DNA of 64,000 nucleotides from Gnetum montanum (Eukaryota; Streptophyta; Gnetopsida; Gnetales; Gnetaceae): positions 70,577 to 134,576 of the forward strand of contig MNCI01016277.1 in NCBI GenBank assembly GCA_015680685.1, given 5' to 3'. Shown here one piece after another: positions 1 through 11,962 of this stretch. A program made the translations under genes and the position numbers. Below the pieces are notes generated by a model, which was not told the DNA's origin, ran no database searches, and worked only from the letters and a program-made list of their open reading frames with translations. Each line of letters begins with the position of its first letter. The stretch's first letter is position 1.

Positions 1-570
1 CTAATAAGAACCATTAGCATGTATAGGAAGGACTAGAGCACAAAAATGAATGATAACTTTTGGGCCTATCTTTCAACTTGGAAACTTCCTATAGGCTACT
101 CTCCCTATGAGCTTGTGTATGGAAAACTACCAACACTTCCTATTCAATCTGAACTTTGTATACTTTTAACAGCTTGTGATCTTAACCTTGACTTGAGTCT
201 AGCCCAAAAAGAATAACTAATGGATCTCAACTTACTAGATGAAAATTGATTAGTGGCGCTATCATTTAATGAGTTGCACAAGGCCTATAACAAAAAGCAT
301 CATGACCTAAACATTAGAAAAGTCAAATTTTAACCAAGAGATAAGGTTCTTTACTGGAATCCCACACATGTACCTCAATGAACTAAGTTTCAAACATTGT
401 GGGAAGGACCTTACATCATTTATGAAACTTTTTCTTTAGGGGCCATGATGATCTATAAATCCAAGAGTCCAAATAAGAAATAGCTGGTCAACATATAACA
501 AATTAAACCTTTCCATGAGCATACACTAGCTAACACAAAAAGTACCTCATATGATGGACAACCATGCTTC
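1..570 (+). pseudogene. Athila-like Ty3/gypsy integrase C-terminal relic
   Basis: A plus-strand translation with several stops gives the end of a retroelement integrase. It includes a FWAYLSTWKLPIGYSPYELVYGK-like stretch (bases ~58-125), the tail of the integrase core, and then a degenerate PRDKVLYWNP...WEGPYIIY stretch (~330-425), the C-terminal DNA-binding module. The same peptide recurs on the minus strand at 36470-36560, so this is a repeat family. Stops near 215 and 335 show it is dead. It belongs to the element whose polypurine tract and 3' LTR follow; the rest lies left of the window. Confidence 0.75.
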
Positions 571-596
571 ATATTTTGGATCTCCTCATTTTAACT

Positions 597-611
597 TAGT
601 CATGGGGGAGA
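597..611 (+). other. Polypurine tract (plus-strand primer)
   Basis: The sequence TAGTCATGGGGGAGA lies directly before the LTR start TGGCCAC. The same tract occurs at 46200-46214 and, on the minus strand, at 36004-36017. In Ty3/gypsy elements this purine run primes plus-strand synthesis and sets the start of the 3' LTR. Confidence 0.75.
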
Positions 612-3466
612 TGGCCACTCATGCTAATCATACAAGTAGCTCCTCAGTTTTTAAAACCTTTGTGTTTTACATGTTTTTTGTTTTACACATTATTTATTTT
701 ACATCTTTTTAATGTAATGTTATTAATCTTTTCTAATTTTTTTATACCATCATTAGTACATTTGATATTTTTTGAATATTTTACACTTTTTTATATTTTC
801 TTTTATTTGGTGTGATTTTCTAACTTTTTGTTAATAAGTGATAGGTACATTGGTAATTCGTTACTTTATGGTGGTATGTACTATTCTTGTCATTTGATTA
901 TTGATGTCTAGTTTCTAGCTTTAAATTTCATTATGGATAATTAAGACATGGTTTCTTCTTCATGCAATAGGTAGTGAATCCACGACATCCATCCATCCAC
1001 ACACTTCATGGTTTTTCTTGTTTTTGAAATGTGGAGTCCCTTTCTCATTAATAAGCCTTTAATAAATTTATGAATTTGGTAGTTTCTCGAATTAGGAAGG
1101 ATTCAAAGGTTTGAACAAGGTGTGGCTTCAAAAGGATTTGGTATTCTTTGTGCTTTTCTATTTACCTAGGTGCATGTGTGTTCCCATGAATTTCTTACTA
1201 TTCTATGTCATCCAATAAAAGGAAGTTGAATACATCCTTGCATGGTGTGATTTTCATCAAGAAAAAGAGAGAGAGAGGAAAAAAAACAAAAAGATGAGGA
1301 TTCAAAGCACACCCCTTGGACTAAATAAATGCATGTGTCTTTGCATGGTGTGGTTCTCATTTAAAAAAAATGATGGGAATTTGAACCACATCCCTTAGAA
1401 AAATAGGCTACAAGCATTGGTTATGGGATTAGTCCCCTCTAATTAAGGTCCTTACTCACTTAATATTTTTTCTTTAATTTGGAATAGTGGTTGTTTTGTG
1501 GGAGCACTCTTGTGTCTTAGGGGATGGATTGGTCTTAAAATGATGATGCGAAGTCATTGAATGTGGTTGGTTTTGGTTTGGACTAAGCATGGATCCTATC
1601 AAGTCATTTAACCATAAAATCCACAAGGGACTTCATGTGACTATAATTAGAAACTCCATTCCACTCTCTCTCATCCATTTATGCTGTCCATATTTCATCT
1701 CACTACTAGTTTCATGTTTGGTTCGATGTCCTGGTTTGATATGTCATAATTCTTAGTTAGTTTCTTTTAGGTTTTTGTACTTAACCTTCTATGTCCATTA
1801 ATCATCCATGAGGCTTACAAAATCTTTGTTTTGAAGTTATGCAAAGGCATAAAAAGCTTGTGCCTACTTTGGGGAGGACCCACTTGCATATCTCTTACTT
1901 TGGTTAGTTAAGTTCTTTACACTTGGACACTCTTACAATTAAAGTCTCTTTTGTTTATTCCATTAATGACATCCAATTGCACATACCTTCATAATAGTTT
2001 TTAATGAATTCTTCTTTTCATTGTTGTGAATTCTTATAGCCTCTTTAAATATTTCCTTATGTTAAACATTTTTTTAATTTAATGGACCACTTGTCTATTT
2101 TACCCTATTTGTTAACCTTCCTACTAACTAAAGAAACCAATCTACCATAATCACAACTTAGATAAGTATAACCATTGATAAGACAAGGCATAACATCACT
2201 TTATGTTACACATTGTATACTAATTCATGATTTTGTTTTGATTGTAGTAGGAGGTATGGACTAGAAGTGAAACTATCTTCACTAAGGATGATGTAGCCAC
2301 ACCACACAAGGAGGATTGTTCATGATCGAATGATCTCTTCTCTCTCTATCTCATTATCCTACTACCATGAGGTGTTGGATGTTATTCATATCTAGCATGT
2401 TCAATTATCTTATCATGAACATCCCATTTTGTAAAAAATTATCATTTTGTACACTTGGGCACTCAAAGTTGATATGTCTGTTTCATCTGAGTTAGTTTGT
2501 GTAAGAGTCAATAATCTCATACCTACCCAATATGTTATGTTGTAAAGAACTTGTTCCTCATCTTCTTCACATGAGGATGAGTTTTCATTCAGTCATGGGA
2601 GTATGATGAACCATGTTTTATGTTGGCCCTGATTTTGGGTATGTGATGTTAGGTCTACAACATCACGTATGTGATTTCGGGGTCTTGATGCAACATCGCA
2701 TAAGTGATGTTGGAGCATCTACCCTAGGTCTATAAATATTGCATGTAGGCTCCCATTTTGAGTCAGTTTTTAGTTTATGTTTCAAGTAGAGTAGCAAAGC
2801 TCTTTCAATTTCTTTTCCTTAGAATATTTTCTAAGTTCCCATAGAAGGAGTGTAAGTGTGTATGGTTCTTTGTTCGAGCATTGATGTACTTGAGCATAAC
2901 AATGTGACAGGAATAAAATGAACTCTTTTGACAATCCTTGTAGCACTGAGAATAGCTTAATATTTTCTTTATTGCATTTTACTTTCATGATATTTAGTTT
3001 AGTGCATTTGAATTAAGAAATTTATTTCCAGTTGTTAATGAACATGAGCACAACCACTTTGAGCATTCATATAGTACCTAGTAACCTAACAACGATTAAT
3101 GTTTGGTAGCCCAACAGTGCTATATGTGTTTAGGATGTGTCTACGAAAGTGGGGTGGGTACTTGTGTTAGGCTAGCTAGGTAGTAGATGAGTTAGATCTT
3201 CAATTACTTTACCTTTTACTCTTGTTGTAGGCAATTACATCTATAAAACACAAAATGATAAAAATAATATACCTCAATTACACTTAAACCATACCCTTGA
3301 ATTTCACAAATGTAGTTGGAAACACAATGAATGTTCTTAATGTCCATTTCACTTCCTAGCAAAGTTAGTGCATTAGACATCTATAGGTCCATGGAATTTG
3401 ATTGGATCACACATAATGCCTTAGTGATTTTTATGTTTGGGCGTAGGGGTACCTCACTGCTCATCA
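612..3466 (+). repeat. Athila-like LTR, complete, plus strand (~2.86 kb)
   Basis: The LTR starts TGGCCAC after the tract and ends at CTCATCA near 3466. It is collinear over its length with the LTR at 46215-49103. Landmarks are the T-rich start (620-830), a GCATGGTGTGGTTCTCAT-type block (1230-1370), the 1500-1610 block, an internal tract-like sequence (2583-2605), short palindromic U3 repeats (2650-2720), a TATA box at 2731-2738, and the terminal GGGTACCTCACTGCTCATCA. No open reading frame in it looks real. The right boundary is inferred from the other copies. Confidence 0.8.
2731..2738 (+). promoter_or_regulatory. TATA box of the Athila-like LTR
   Basis: TCTATAAATATT lies at the same place in the LTR as CTATAAATAAGAG at 42027 and TTTATAAATAAG at 48388. 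It probably drives the element transcript, starting roughly 30 bases downstream. Confidence 0.6.
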
Positions 3467-4139
3467 ATGGTAACCCTTCATATTTTATCACCTACCCCAC
3501 TAGAAATGTAGCCAAAATTTGTAGCCAGTTTTCAACAAAAATTAAGACCAAAACCACATATAAACCAATCCCAAACAACACTTCAAGGTTCCACCCTCAT
3601 TGCACTCACACACTTGGGCATTCCTGGCAAGCATTTTTGCATCTAAGAGCTTTAAACACACACAAAGCCTTTTGAATTCCTAGTGTAAAATCCCCCTTTT
3701 GAACAATTACTATTCCCATAGCAACTATTACACCCCCATAGCCATTGTTACACCACACCTACAATACCTCCCCCATGTAGATTAGGTGCAAGGAGTAGTA
3801 AAGGTTGGCAATCATTAGGAGTTGTGGAGCATTCGGATCATGGAGCAATGGATTCCAAGCCTCCACTAAAGTGAACACCTTACCCCTAGACATAGTTTTG
3901 TACACATTCCTCAAACTCATTTTTTATTCTTTTCTAATAAAGTTTAAAATTTTTGGTTTTGTGTGTAATCTACATTTACTTTTAATTTTTCAGATCTATA
4001 TTCTTTTGCATTTTTATTTTTTACAACCTTGTTTATCATTCTCTATGTCCCTAGGTAATTTGATAGACCATCTAGGGCATCCTGAATCCCATTTTTTGAA
4101 GGCCCTTGGAATTCAAGATTAATGTTGTTGTGTTGGAAT
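3467..4139. other. Unassigned sequence between two element relics
   Basis: This lies between the end of the plus-strand LTR and the truncated RT of the minus-strand element. Open frames at 3331-3675 and 3805-4122 are present, but they show no recognisable domain, and the second is a hydrophobic T-rich translation. I see no RNA gene, terminal repeat or splice-like structure here. Confidence 0.4.
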
Positions 4140-4620
4140 TTTCAGTTTTCTAGAGTTCAAATTTTTTAGTTGCTACAGATACTCAGTACTAGTCTTTGGA
4201 AAGTAGTGGGAGCATTACACAAGCCAAAAGATATTTTCTTTCAGGTAAATATTCCCCATGGACCTATGAATGTGGCCTTTTCTTGATCTTCTAGTGTAAT
4301 GTGGATCTAATTATACTCATTGTACCCATTGAGGAAATTATAGTACTGGTGTCCTACAATGGTATCAAGAACTTGGTCAACAAAACATAGAGGAAAGTAG
4401 TTCTTGAATGTTGCTAAATTCAACAACTGAAAGTTATTATAGACCTATCATCTTTCTTTAGAACAATGACTAAGAGACTAATTCATTCACTATCTACTAT
4501 TGGATAGATGAATCCTACTTTTAACAGGTTTTTCAATTCCTATTTTATCACTTTTTTAAGTTTAGGATTCAACCTTCTTTGAGGTTGGTAGTGTGCTTTG
4601 ACAACTAGAGTTATATAAAT
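4140..4620 (-). pseudogene. Athila-like reverse transcriptase relic
   Basis: Read on the minus strand, broken frames give the N-terminal RT landmarks of Ty3/gypsy elements in order. First comes a GFIYPI-like block, then the segment before the catalytic region. Last is the KRPHS..GEYLPERKYLLACVMLP region, a shifted reading of the TTF..G.F.Y..MPFGL.NAP block. The relic stops before the YxDD box, so the catalytic C-terminal part is missing. It continues the gag-protease relic upstream at 5150-8150. Confidence 0.6.
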
Positions 4621-5149
4621 TCTATATTAGCATATGCATGGGTCAATGCCTGTGATTTCATCAAAGGACTATGCGAATGCTATCAACCATTTATTCATCA
4701 CTTCCAATAATCTTCTCTTTTTTTATTTATCAATGTTGGCATTAATAATTACTAGTTTCTTATTATTTAGAAAAGCATATTCTAGTACTTTGGGTACAAC
4801 TTTCAATTCTAAAGGTTTTAGTTCAAACTTGTCTAGGATTTTTAGCTATTCTCACTTGATATATTCTTCTTGATGTGAATGTACATAAGGATGTTTCTTC
4901 CTTAATTGTTTTGACTTATCAATTTTTTCAACATAGGTACTTATAATTTGATTGGATGATTCCATGTACATTTTGGACTTTGTCTCCATTTTAGTAATTA
5001 GCCACTTGGTGCCTTCCTTTTTGTTGTCTCCCACATACAGCCGTTGCTGCACACACATATCCTCTATACATTAATTGCATTTTGTGTTGATTCCTTATTT
5101 GATGGCCTAGATTTTCCACACACAATTGCACTTGTTATAGCTATATGTG
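4621..5149 (-). other. Protease-RT linker of the minus-strand Athila-like element
   Basis: This is decayed linker between protease and RT. The minus-strand open stretch at 4852-5058 is lysine-rich and has no domain I recognise. Its position fits the variable protease-RT connector of gypsy elements. Confidence 0.4.
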
Positions 5150-5760
5150 ATATATGAAAATTTGCATCTCTGTATGATTCTAGCTTCATCTTCCTTTGAA
5201 ATTTCCAAGGAAAAGTCTCTAATTCCTAGCTTAGGATTCATAGTGCTAAGCCATGCTCTTCCCATGATTATAGAAAATTCTTCCTTATTTTTTTCACATG
5301 TATTACTAAGAAGTTAGCAAGTTAAGACTAGTCACTTATGGTAGTAATGACATCATCCACTTGTCCTAGTTAAATAGTGATTGACTTATCTATAAGCTCT
5401 AATCGAATGTTGCTCTTCTTGAGTGGAGGAAGATTCCAAGATTTGTACATATATTGTGAAATCAAGTTTAATCTTGATCCAAGATCTAATAGAGCTTTGC
5501 ATGGCTTATGTTCTACTATTTGAAGATATACTACAGGACTCCCTAGATCTATTTTCTTCGTGGAAAGTGCTTCTACCTTGATCCAGTGTGTGATAGTTTG
5601 AGTGAGCATGATAGTGGTCAAATATGGATATGTATAATGTGGAATCCTGGTATTTCCTTGAGGAGTGTGTTTATGGGGTTGATGTAGGTAAAGTTCCCAT
5701 CCTTTGAACCATTTTTGGACTTGTTCTAAGAAATGGACATTTCCTAGATCAAGGTTCATT
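5150..5760 (-). pseudogene. Athila-like aspartic protease relic
   Basis: The minus-strand frame contains HKPCKALLDLGSRLNLIS, where the retropepsin active site D-S-G has become D-L-G. It continues with NIRLELIDKSITI and ends with a PKLGIRDFSLEISK-like tail. The plus-strand copy at 45380-45880 has HKALLDSGSRVKLIS and KKSNIQLELVE in the same order, which confirms the assignment. The longest open stretch is 5370-5759. The lost serine and the stops make it inactive. Confidence 0.75.
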
Positions 5761-8150
5761 CATTATCACATTCTCCTTTGTATTTACTACCCTTGTAGTA
5801 TTCTTTTTCTATGGTTGTGTTGGAAGCTCCCTTTGCATAACCAATGGTGGTACTGGTGGTAGAGAGTTGGGAGGTTGGGTTGACAAACCAACTATTGGTT
5901 GATGTGTGTAAGGATTAGAATCCATTCTTGGAGTAGTGGGACTATAATACTCTGGTGGATAATAGTGAGAACAAGAATGGATTAAAGCATTTCTAGGAAA
6001 GACCGAATGTAATATCTATAGGGATCAGGTTACCTATATGGATACTGCTACATTGATGGTGGCATTTACTATGCTTTTGATTGTTGAAACTACTACTAGC
6101 ATTGCTCTTGTGGTCGAGGATAGGCTCTACTTGGATAGTACAATGGTTGAAAGGGTCATTCAAAGATTACCCTACGGATAAGGTAATCATTTTGGCATCT
6201 ACTTTATGATAAATCTAGGATTAAGTGCATATACTCTAGACTCTTGTATGTGGGCCATGATAAGACAACATCCCTTAGGATGTTCATATTGGCACACTTT
6301 GCATCCCTCTTCATCTTTTGAATTGGAGTTTTTAATTTCCTCAATTGCAGCAACTTTCCCTTTGTGTTTGTAATTTTCTTGTCTATGATCCCTTGTTATC
6401 TTCTTTTCCTTGTTCTTGTTTAATGCTTGTTCAGTCTTCTCCTCTAATATCTTATTAATTGTAGCAAATTTCTCATCTATTGAGTCCCACATTTTTTATA
6501 CCTTTTTTGCTATGTCATTGACTAATTTTTGGATAAGTAGGGTCTTCTTTTAAATGACATCCTCTAAAATGTTTTCTTCTTGTCGATCACACATTCTAAC
6601 ATCTCTTTTTATTATTACAAAATCTCAATTATATTCCTTAGCTAATTCTATTTTCTTAAATTCTCCTTCTTCTTTGTCAACTTATTCTATTATCCTTTGG
6701 ATTAAATGGGCTGTCATTTTTTATAATCTTTCTTAGGTATAAACCCCAATGATTTCTTTAGTTTTATTCTTAATTATATGCCTTAGTTGTTCCCTTTGTG
6801 AAAATCCATGGCCTAGGCATCTATGTAGTAAACAATAATATTTTCCCATTTCTACATCAAGGCATTCATGTGTCCCTTACTTGCATCCTTAAATTTATTT
6901 TCTTAAATTAGACACTCTTGAGTAAGTTTGATACTTATCATTAAAAGGCTCTAGCATGGTACTCCATCTTCAAATTGATTTTGGTTCTATGGATCTGTAT
7001 CAACTCTCTACCTACTTGATGAGTGTTTTGGAAAAAAAACTTCAATTTTTTCCAATCACTTTTAATATTTTAAGGGCATAGGCATCATGGAATGCTTGAA
7101 TATGGTGTTTTGGATTTGCATTATATCCATCTTCAAATTTGAGAATGTTATTCATGTTTAGTCACTTGATGCGACTATCCCTTACATGCCTAGTAGGGAT
7201 ATAAATTTCTTCTCCAATTTTAATCATGTTGTGAGTGACCAGTAGGGATTCTTCATGATTATTGTGTTCATAGGCTTGGTTGTAGTGATGACCTCTTTAG
7301 TGCTCATAGTGCTTTCTTTCTTCATGCCTAATCCTATCTCTTTTTGATTTATAATCATCATCTTCTTCATTGGGATACCTTCTTAAATTATCATGTCTCT
7401 CATGATCCCTATGTCTTTCTTTATCATAATATCTAGATCTTCAATTCCTCTTGTTAGATTTTACTAATGATCATGAGAAAGAAGAGAAAGTGGTTGGAGG
7501 ATAGTGCTAGTTGGTTCTCCTTCTATGACTTTATGATTCATTCCCTTATGGTTTTGTAAAAGCTCTAGGCCTTCATCTCCATCTATGTTTGGAGTCTTTT
7601 ACATTTGTCCTTGGTGTTTCCACAAGGGAAAAATGAAATTGTATTTTAATAGGCTCTTCTAGATGAATGATAGGTATATGTGAATAGGATTTTGATTTTT
7701 ATGGAGTTTTCCCATTATGAATGTATCATCATTGATTTCTTCTAGGAAAACATTAGAGTTACTTTCTTTTCTTTGTTATTCTCATGTATCCATGGTAGCA
7801 TCTCTTCTTACTTGTACTTTTGTGGGATGATATGGCTTGGTCATGTGTTTAGTAACATGATATCCTTCTTATGCATGGCCAAGGTTCAACCTCATTAGGG
7901 TTGCTTGCAGCATCGATGATGCTAAACTTTTAGGAGAAAAAACTACATTACCTTACAAATGTCTCCATCTTAGCTATTCATTTTGATGAAAGTTGAATGT
8001 GAAGTTAGGATAATATGGATCGATATGAGCATATGAAATTTTGGTTTACATAGGAACATTATAGTCTTCTTCATCAAGCCTTTTTCATGACTCCTTTGAG
8101 TCTCCTTGGTAGGTGGTGACCTTTTCTTATGCATTGAAGCCATGTTATAT
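5761..8150 (-). pseudogene. Athila-like gag relic
   Basis: The minus-strand gag is broken by many stops. The clearest piece (6199-6492) has MWDSIDEKFATINKILEEK, then a cysteine-rich CKVCQYEHPKGCC segment and HIQESRVYALNPRF. The plus-strand gag at 42892-45183 has the same order (WDSLDSRLETI, HYDHPKGCC, HLQESRVYALNPR). Upstream bases (~6900-7600) correspond to the capsid-like domain and an arginine/histidine-rich stretch. The start is near the primer site at 8270-8287. Confidence 0.65.
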
Positions 8151-8269
8151 GTTTAACGCTATTTAGTGTATGTATGTATTAAAATTTTAATTAAATTATG
8201 TAAAATAAACTTTGTGATTCTTGATACAATGAACTCTATAAGATTAAATACTAAGAAAACATTAACATA

Positions 8270-8287
8270 TCCTAGGTAATGGTGCTA
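8270..8287 (-). other. Degenerate primer-binding site (tRNA-Asp type)
   Basis: On the minus strand, TAGCACCATTACCTAGGA follows the LTR end CTCATCAT. It aligns with TGGCGCCATTTCTGGGGA at 42754-42771. The Athila group is known to use a TGGCGCC-type primer site complementary to tRNA-Asp. Confidence 0.6.
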
Positions 8288-8736
8288 ATGATGAGCGATA
8301 GGGTATCCTAACACTCCACCATACAAGTCACTAGTGCATGCACATGACTAGATTGTAATCTATGGATGGAAAATATAAGTATGCTAGGAATTGATAATCA
8401 GTTTCTGATCATTTTCTTTCCTCTTTCAATTAGTGAAGTGCAAGTGTATGGTTTAACTTTTAGTGAGGCATATGATATGTTGATGTTGTGGGCTCATAGT
8501 ACTCCTAAGTACAAACATAATGAGATGTGAAAATAAAGCCCAAGTATAAATGATAATAGAAATGTAAATCTATTCTAGCCTATGGTGATGAGCATTCATT
8601 CCTATCTTGCTATACATGTCTTAGGCTTATGTAACTATTACTGAAATTACCAAGTAAGTTCACTACTGAACAAACCAAGTGAAGCTATTACTAGATTATC
8701 AAATGATTATATTTAACACTTGAAATCGATCATACT
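8288..8736 (-). repeat. Athila-like 5' LTR, left fragment (minus strand)
   Basis: This is the R-U5 end of a minus-strand LTR, ending at the primer site. It was split when the 18.7-kb Tat element inserted: the last five bases here (ATACT, 8732-8736) are repeated at 27422-27426, where the same LTR resumes. It contains the GATGAGCGATAGGGTATCC terminal block typical of this LTR family. Confidence 0.75.
8732..8736. repeat. Target-site duplication, left copy
   Basis: ATACT lies immediately before the TGAAAC start of the Tat element and matches 27422-27426 exactly. Five bases is the usual size for Ty3/gypsy integration. Confidence 0.85.
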
Positions 8737-10252
8737 TGAAACACCACAAAATTCGGAGCTTAGTACTTCTCCAACAAGAATCGAGCTAAGTCATGATGCT
8801 CCCCAGCATGACTGAAGCTTGAGGGCCCCACAGCTAGCTTCAAGTAGAATTGAACTCAACAAAGGAGCAGTTCCTTGGGACCCGCAGACAACCATGATGA
8901 CATCAGCTATCAAACATGGCAACTTCGGAGCTCAAGAAACTTAGTCCTCACTAAGTATGCATTCTTAGTGTATACGCCCAGCGTATACATCCAAGTATAC
9001 ATTCACAGTGTATACACCCACAAAACATTCACAGTGTATATGCCCAGCAAACGTTCACAGCGTACAGGCCTCACATGTATGCTTAGCATGTATGATTGAT
9101 GTATAAGCCCAATATGCAATCACCGAAGACAGCATGGAAACAGCACTTTAGAGCAAGATTTGGTACAAGGCATCAACTCACACGAACAAAGAAATCATCA
9201 GGTGTTGACATCATGTATTTTGTAGTTCATACGCTAAACATGTACATCCTACACGCCCAGCAGATGCAGCATGTACGCCCAGTGTATACACTCAGCAGAT
9301 ATGACATGTACACCTAGCGTATATGCCCAGCGTATATGCATACCAATCAAAACTCTCCAGAACCATGTCAAATCAAGGTCAACCAAACTGAAAATCTATA
9401 AGCAGCATCCTCATGGCATCCGAATTCAAATCTGAGGGCCAAAGGACTTCTTTTGCTTTGATCAAGTCTGTATGCCAAGGTCATACATCCAACGTGTATA
9501 CGCTGGCGTACAATAATATATGTTGGCGTATAGCGATATATGTTGGCATGCAGCACACTGTATACTTATAAAATTTTATTGTTTCGCACCCGGTCAATGC
9601 ACCATATGTCACCCGACCCGAGAACCCAACACTCCACAGCCAATCATCCCCTTAATCCCATGTCTACACTTGTATAAAAACTCCAATTTCTCACTAGACA
9701 AGGATGGGCAATTTCGAAAAAAAAAAACCAAAGAAAAACAAAGAACCAGAGACGCTAAGAAACCAGAGCAGAAACCCTGTACGCTAGATCTCGACCCTGC
9801 ATGCTGAGCATACATCTTTTACGCTGTGCCTGTAGTTGAACCCAACACACAGTCATCCATGCATCCACCGGGGCTACTCGTCCGCCCTGTGTCAGAGTCA
9901 CAACTGCATTAGGCCGGTGCATTGTAACTCTCATTTCACAATAATATTGCTACATTTCTTTGCTAAAATTTGTTACAGTTTTTCATTCATTGTTGCATGT
10001 TTACTGTTTATGCTCTTGTACGTTTACGCTCCATTTTACATTCATTACACTGTTTACGTATAACCCAGCGTACAGTATATCGGTGTACGTTCGGAGAAAT
10101 CCTTGTCTAATTTGCGTGAGGACCACTCAAGGTACTCTACCTTCGTTAATTCCAGCTCCCCCTCAAGCAAAGGTAGGGTCTTCTGCGCATGTCTGGAGAT
10201 CTCCAAGTTTCTATTTCATTCTAGCCGAAGACCGACGATTTTGGATGGTATA
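8737..10252 (+). repeat. 5' LTR of the Tat element
   Basis: The LTR is 1,516 bp, starting TGAAACACC and ending GGTATA. The U3 (8960-9330 and 9480-9550) is packed with variants of the palindromic word CGTATACG. A TATA box lies at 9672-9680. R-U5 follows, with GTACGTTCGGAGAAATCC near the end. It is collinear with 25840-27421, apart from tandem-repeat length changes in U3. Confidence 0.9.
9672..9680 (+). promoter_or_regulatory. TATA box of the Tat 5' LTR
   Basis: GTATAAAAACTCC lies about 930 bases into the LTR. In the 3' LTR the matching site reads GTTTAAAAACCC (26841). It is the likely core promoter for the sense transcript. Confidence 0.6.
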
Positions 10253-10257
10253 GAAAA

Positions 10258-10275
10258 TGGCGTTAGAAGAAGGGC
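10258..10275 (+). other. Primer-binding site of the Tat element
   Basis: TGGCGTTAGAAGAAGGGC begins five bases after the 5' LTR. A TGG start matches the 3' CCA of a tRNA. The sequence differs from the tRNA-Asp type used by the Athila-like elements here. I do not assign the exact tRNA from sequence alone. Confidence 0.65.
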
Positions 10276-10311
10276 CTGAAACTGCCTAAAACTTACTATT
10301 TTACAGAATTC

Positions 10312-10790
10312 CTAGCATCTATGGTGCTAAGCATACGTTGTACGCTCTACGCTGTAGACTATCTATGCTACTTACCATACGCTGTACGCTTTATGCTGTA
10401 AACTGTCTATGTTGCTTAGCATACACTGTACGCTCTACGCTATAGACTCTATCTACGCTGCTTAGCATACACTGTACGCTCTACGCTGTAGACTATCTAT
10501 GCTGCTTAGCATACGCTGTACACTCTATGCTGTAGACTTCGTCTATGCTACTTAAGTTTACGCTGTATGCTCTACGCTATAGACTCTGTCTACACTGCTG
10601 AGTTTATGCTGTACACTCTATGCTATAGAATCTGTCTACGCTGCTGAGTTTACTTTGTACGCTGCTCTGCCTACACATGTTAACGTATACCTATACGCTG
10701 TCACTATACGCTGTTCATTGAAGCCTATATGCTAAGACCCAATCTATACGCTGTATGCAGCGAACGTCGATGTACGTTGTACTAAGTATA
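10312..10790 (+). repeat. Degenerate tandem repeats in the leader (TACGCTGTACGCTCTACGCT type)
   Basis: About ten degenerate units of roughly 50-60 bp are built from the words TACGCTGTACGCTCTACGCT, GTAGACTCTGTCTACGCTGC and TTAGCATACGC. The array fills the leader between the primer site and the gag start. The core words also occur in the LTR U3 and in the antisense gene's promoter and first intron. Confidence 0.85.
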
Positions 10791-10823
10791 CCATTCATCG
10801 TGTCATATTCATAACTGTTCATC

Positions 10824-11738
10824 ATGAACATTGCGAACACCAACGCTGCAACCAACCCAGTTACATACATCGTAGGCACCATGGCCGTTCAACAACCCAT
10901 GGTACAACCCACTGTGGGGCCTTGCTGGTCTCTTAGATTGCAAGGGAGGAACCCATCGTTTAATATCATAGCTTAGGAGCAATACAATTTCATATGTGTG
11001 AAAATATAAGCTGGCCTAGCCGTAGACCAAACCGAAATGGAGGTTAAGAGAAAATACAAAATTTTCTATAGGGGAGGACATGAGTTCATTCCTTCCTTGT
11101 ATGATATCATCCCACTCCCAGAGCATTACTTCAAGCTCATATCACAACTCCTCCTATAAAGGAGTTAGTCTTTAGATCAGCTTGTGGTAAATCCTCAATT
11201 GGAAGAGGAGGATGACTTTGTAGCCCAGTCCGAGCATGAAGATTCGTACCATACTCTTAGTCCACAAACCTATGCAAACCCATTGTTTCATCCAGCCACA
11301 GGGGAAATTACGTCCCTTCAACCATTTAAATTCACCCAAGCACAAATACCTCAACAAGAATCATCCACACTTGTTCATATTCCTCCTATAACTAACCTGC
11401 AACTCAACACACTTCACCTTGCCATTCCCCCGGTTGCAATAGTAGCCCCATTCTTGCAAGTACAACCTCCTCAAAATAATGTAGGGGCAACCTTCCCGTC
11501 CCGAGTGATCGGGATGCTGCACATGATACCATCTTTTACGTCCACTCATTATATTCCCCGGATCCAAACCCAAGGAGCCCCTTTCACCGCTGTAACTCAA
11601 CCAGCTCAGAGTGCCCCTATGCAAAGCATGACTGGACAATGGGCAGCGATTGGTGCTCAACTGTACCAACTCCCTCACTATAACATACTACCTCACACAA
11701 TTCTACTAGCTAACATTCCTCAAGGACAACCAAAATAA
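10824..11738 (+). pseudogene. Gag N-terminal segment (Tat element)
   Basis: The frame opens at ATG 10824 (MNIANTNAATNP) after the leader repeats and runs to 11738. Early stops lie near 10972, 11008, 11158 and 11167. The long open part (11184-11738) is acidic at first (LEEEDDFVAQSEHED) and then rich in proline, glutamine and threonine. This fits the long, poorly conserved N-terminal region of Tat-lineage Gag. A frameshift between 11738 and 11963 separates it from the capsid-like part. I chose this start because it is the first ATG in the frame downstream of the leader. Confidence 0.6.
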
Positions 11739-11962
11739 TAGCAACCCCTTGACTACAATATGCCCCCCTGATACCACCCACCACAAATATTCTACAAACG
11801 CAGCCTCCAACTACACAACTCTTCACTTTCTAGCCCACTATCCAACAATCTAACATGTATACTATATAACATCCCCAACACGCTATCTCACCTAGCACCC
11901 AAAACTGGGCTAATGGTAAAAAGCTAATGTAGGAGCTAATTGATGAGGTCAAACGCCTCAAA

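Noticed and set aside
621-815. Open frame of 64 hydrophobic residues resembling a membrane protein
   Set aside because: It is translation of the T-rich start of the LTR; the matching LTR at 46215 gives unrelated repeat peptides.
9609-10253. Short frames in the Tat LTR
   Set aside because: The two LTR copies do not preserve them in the same way and they show no domain. This region is promoter and R-U5.
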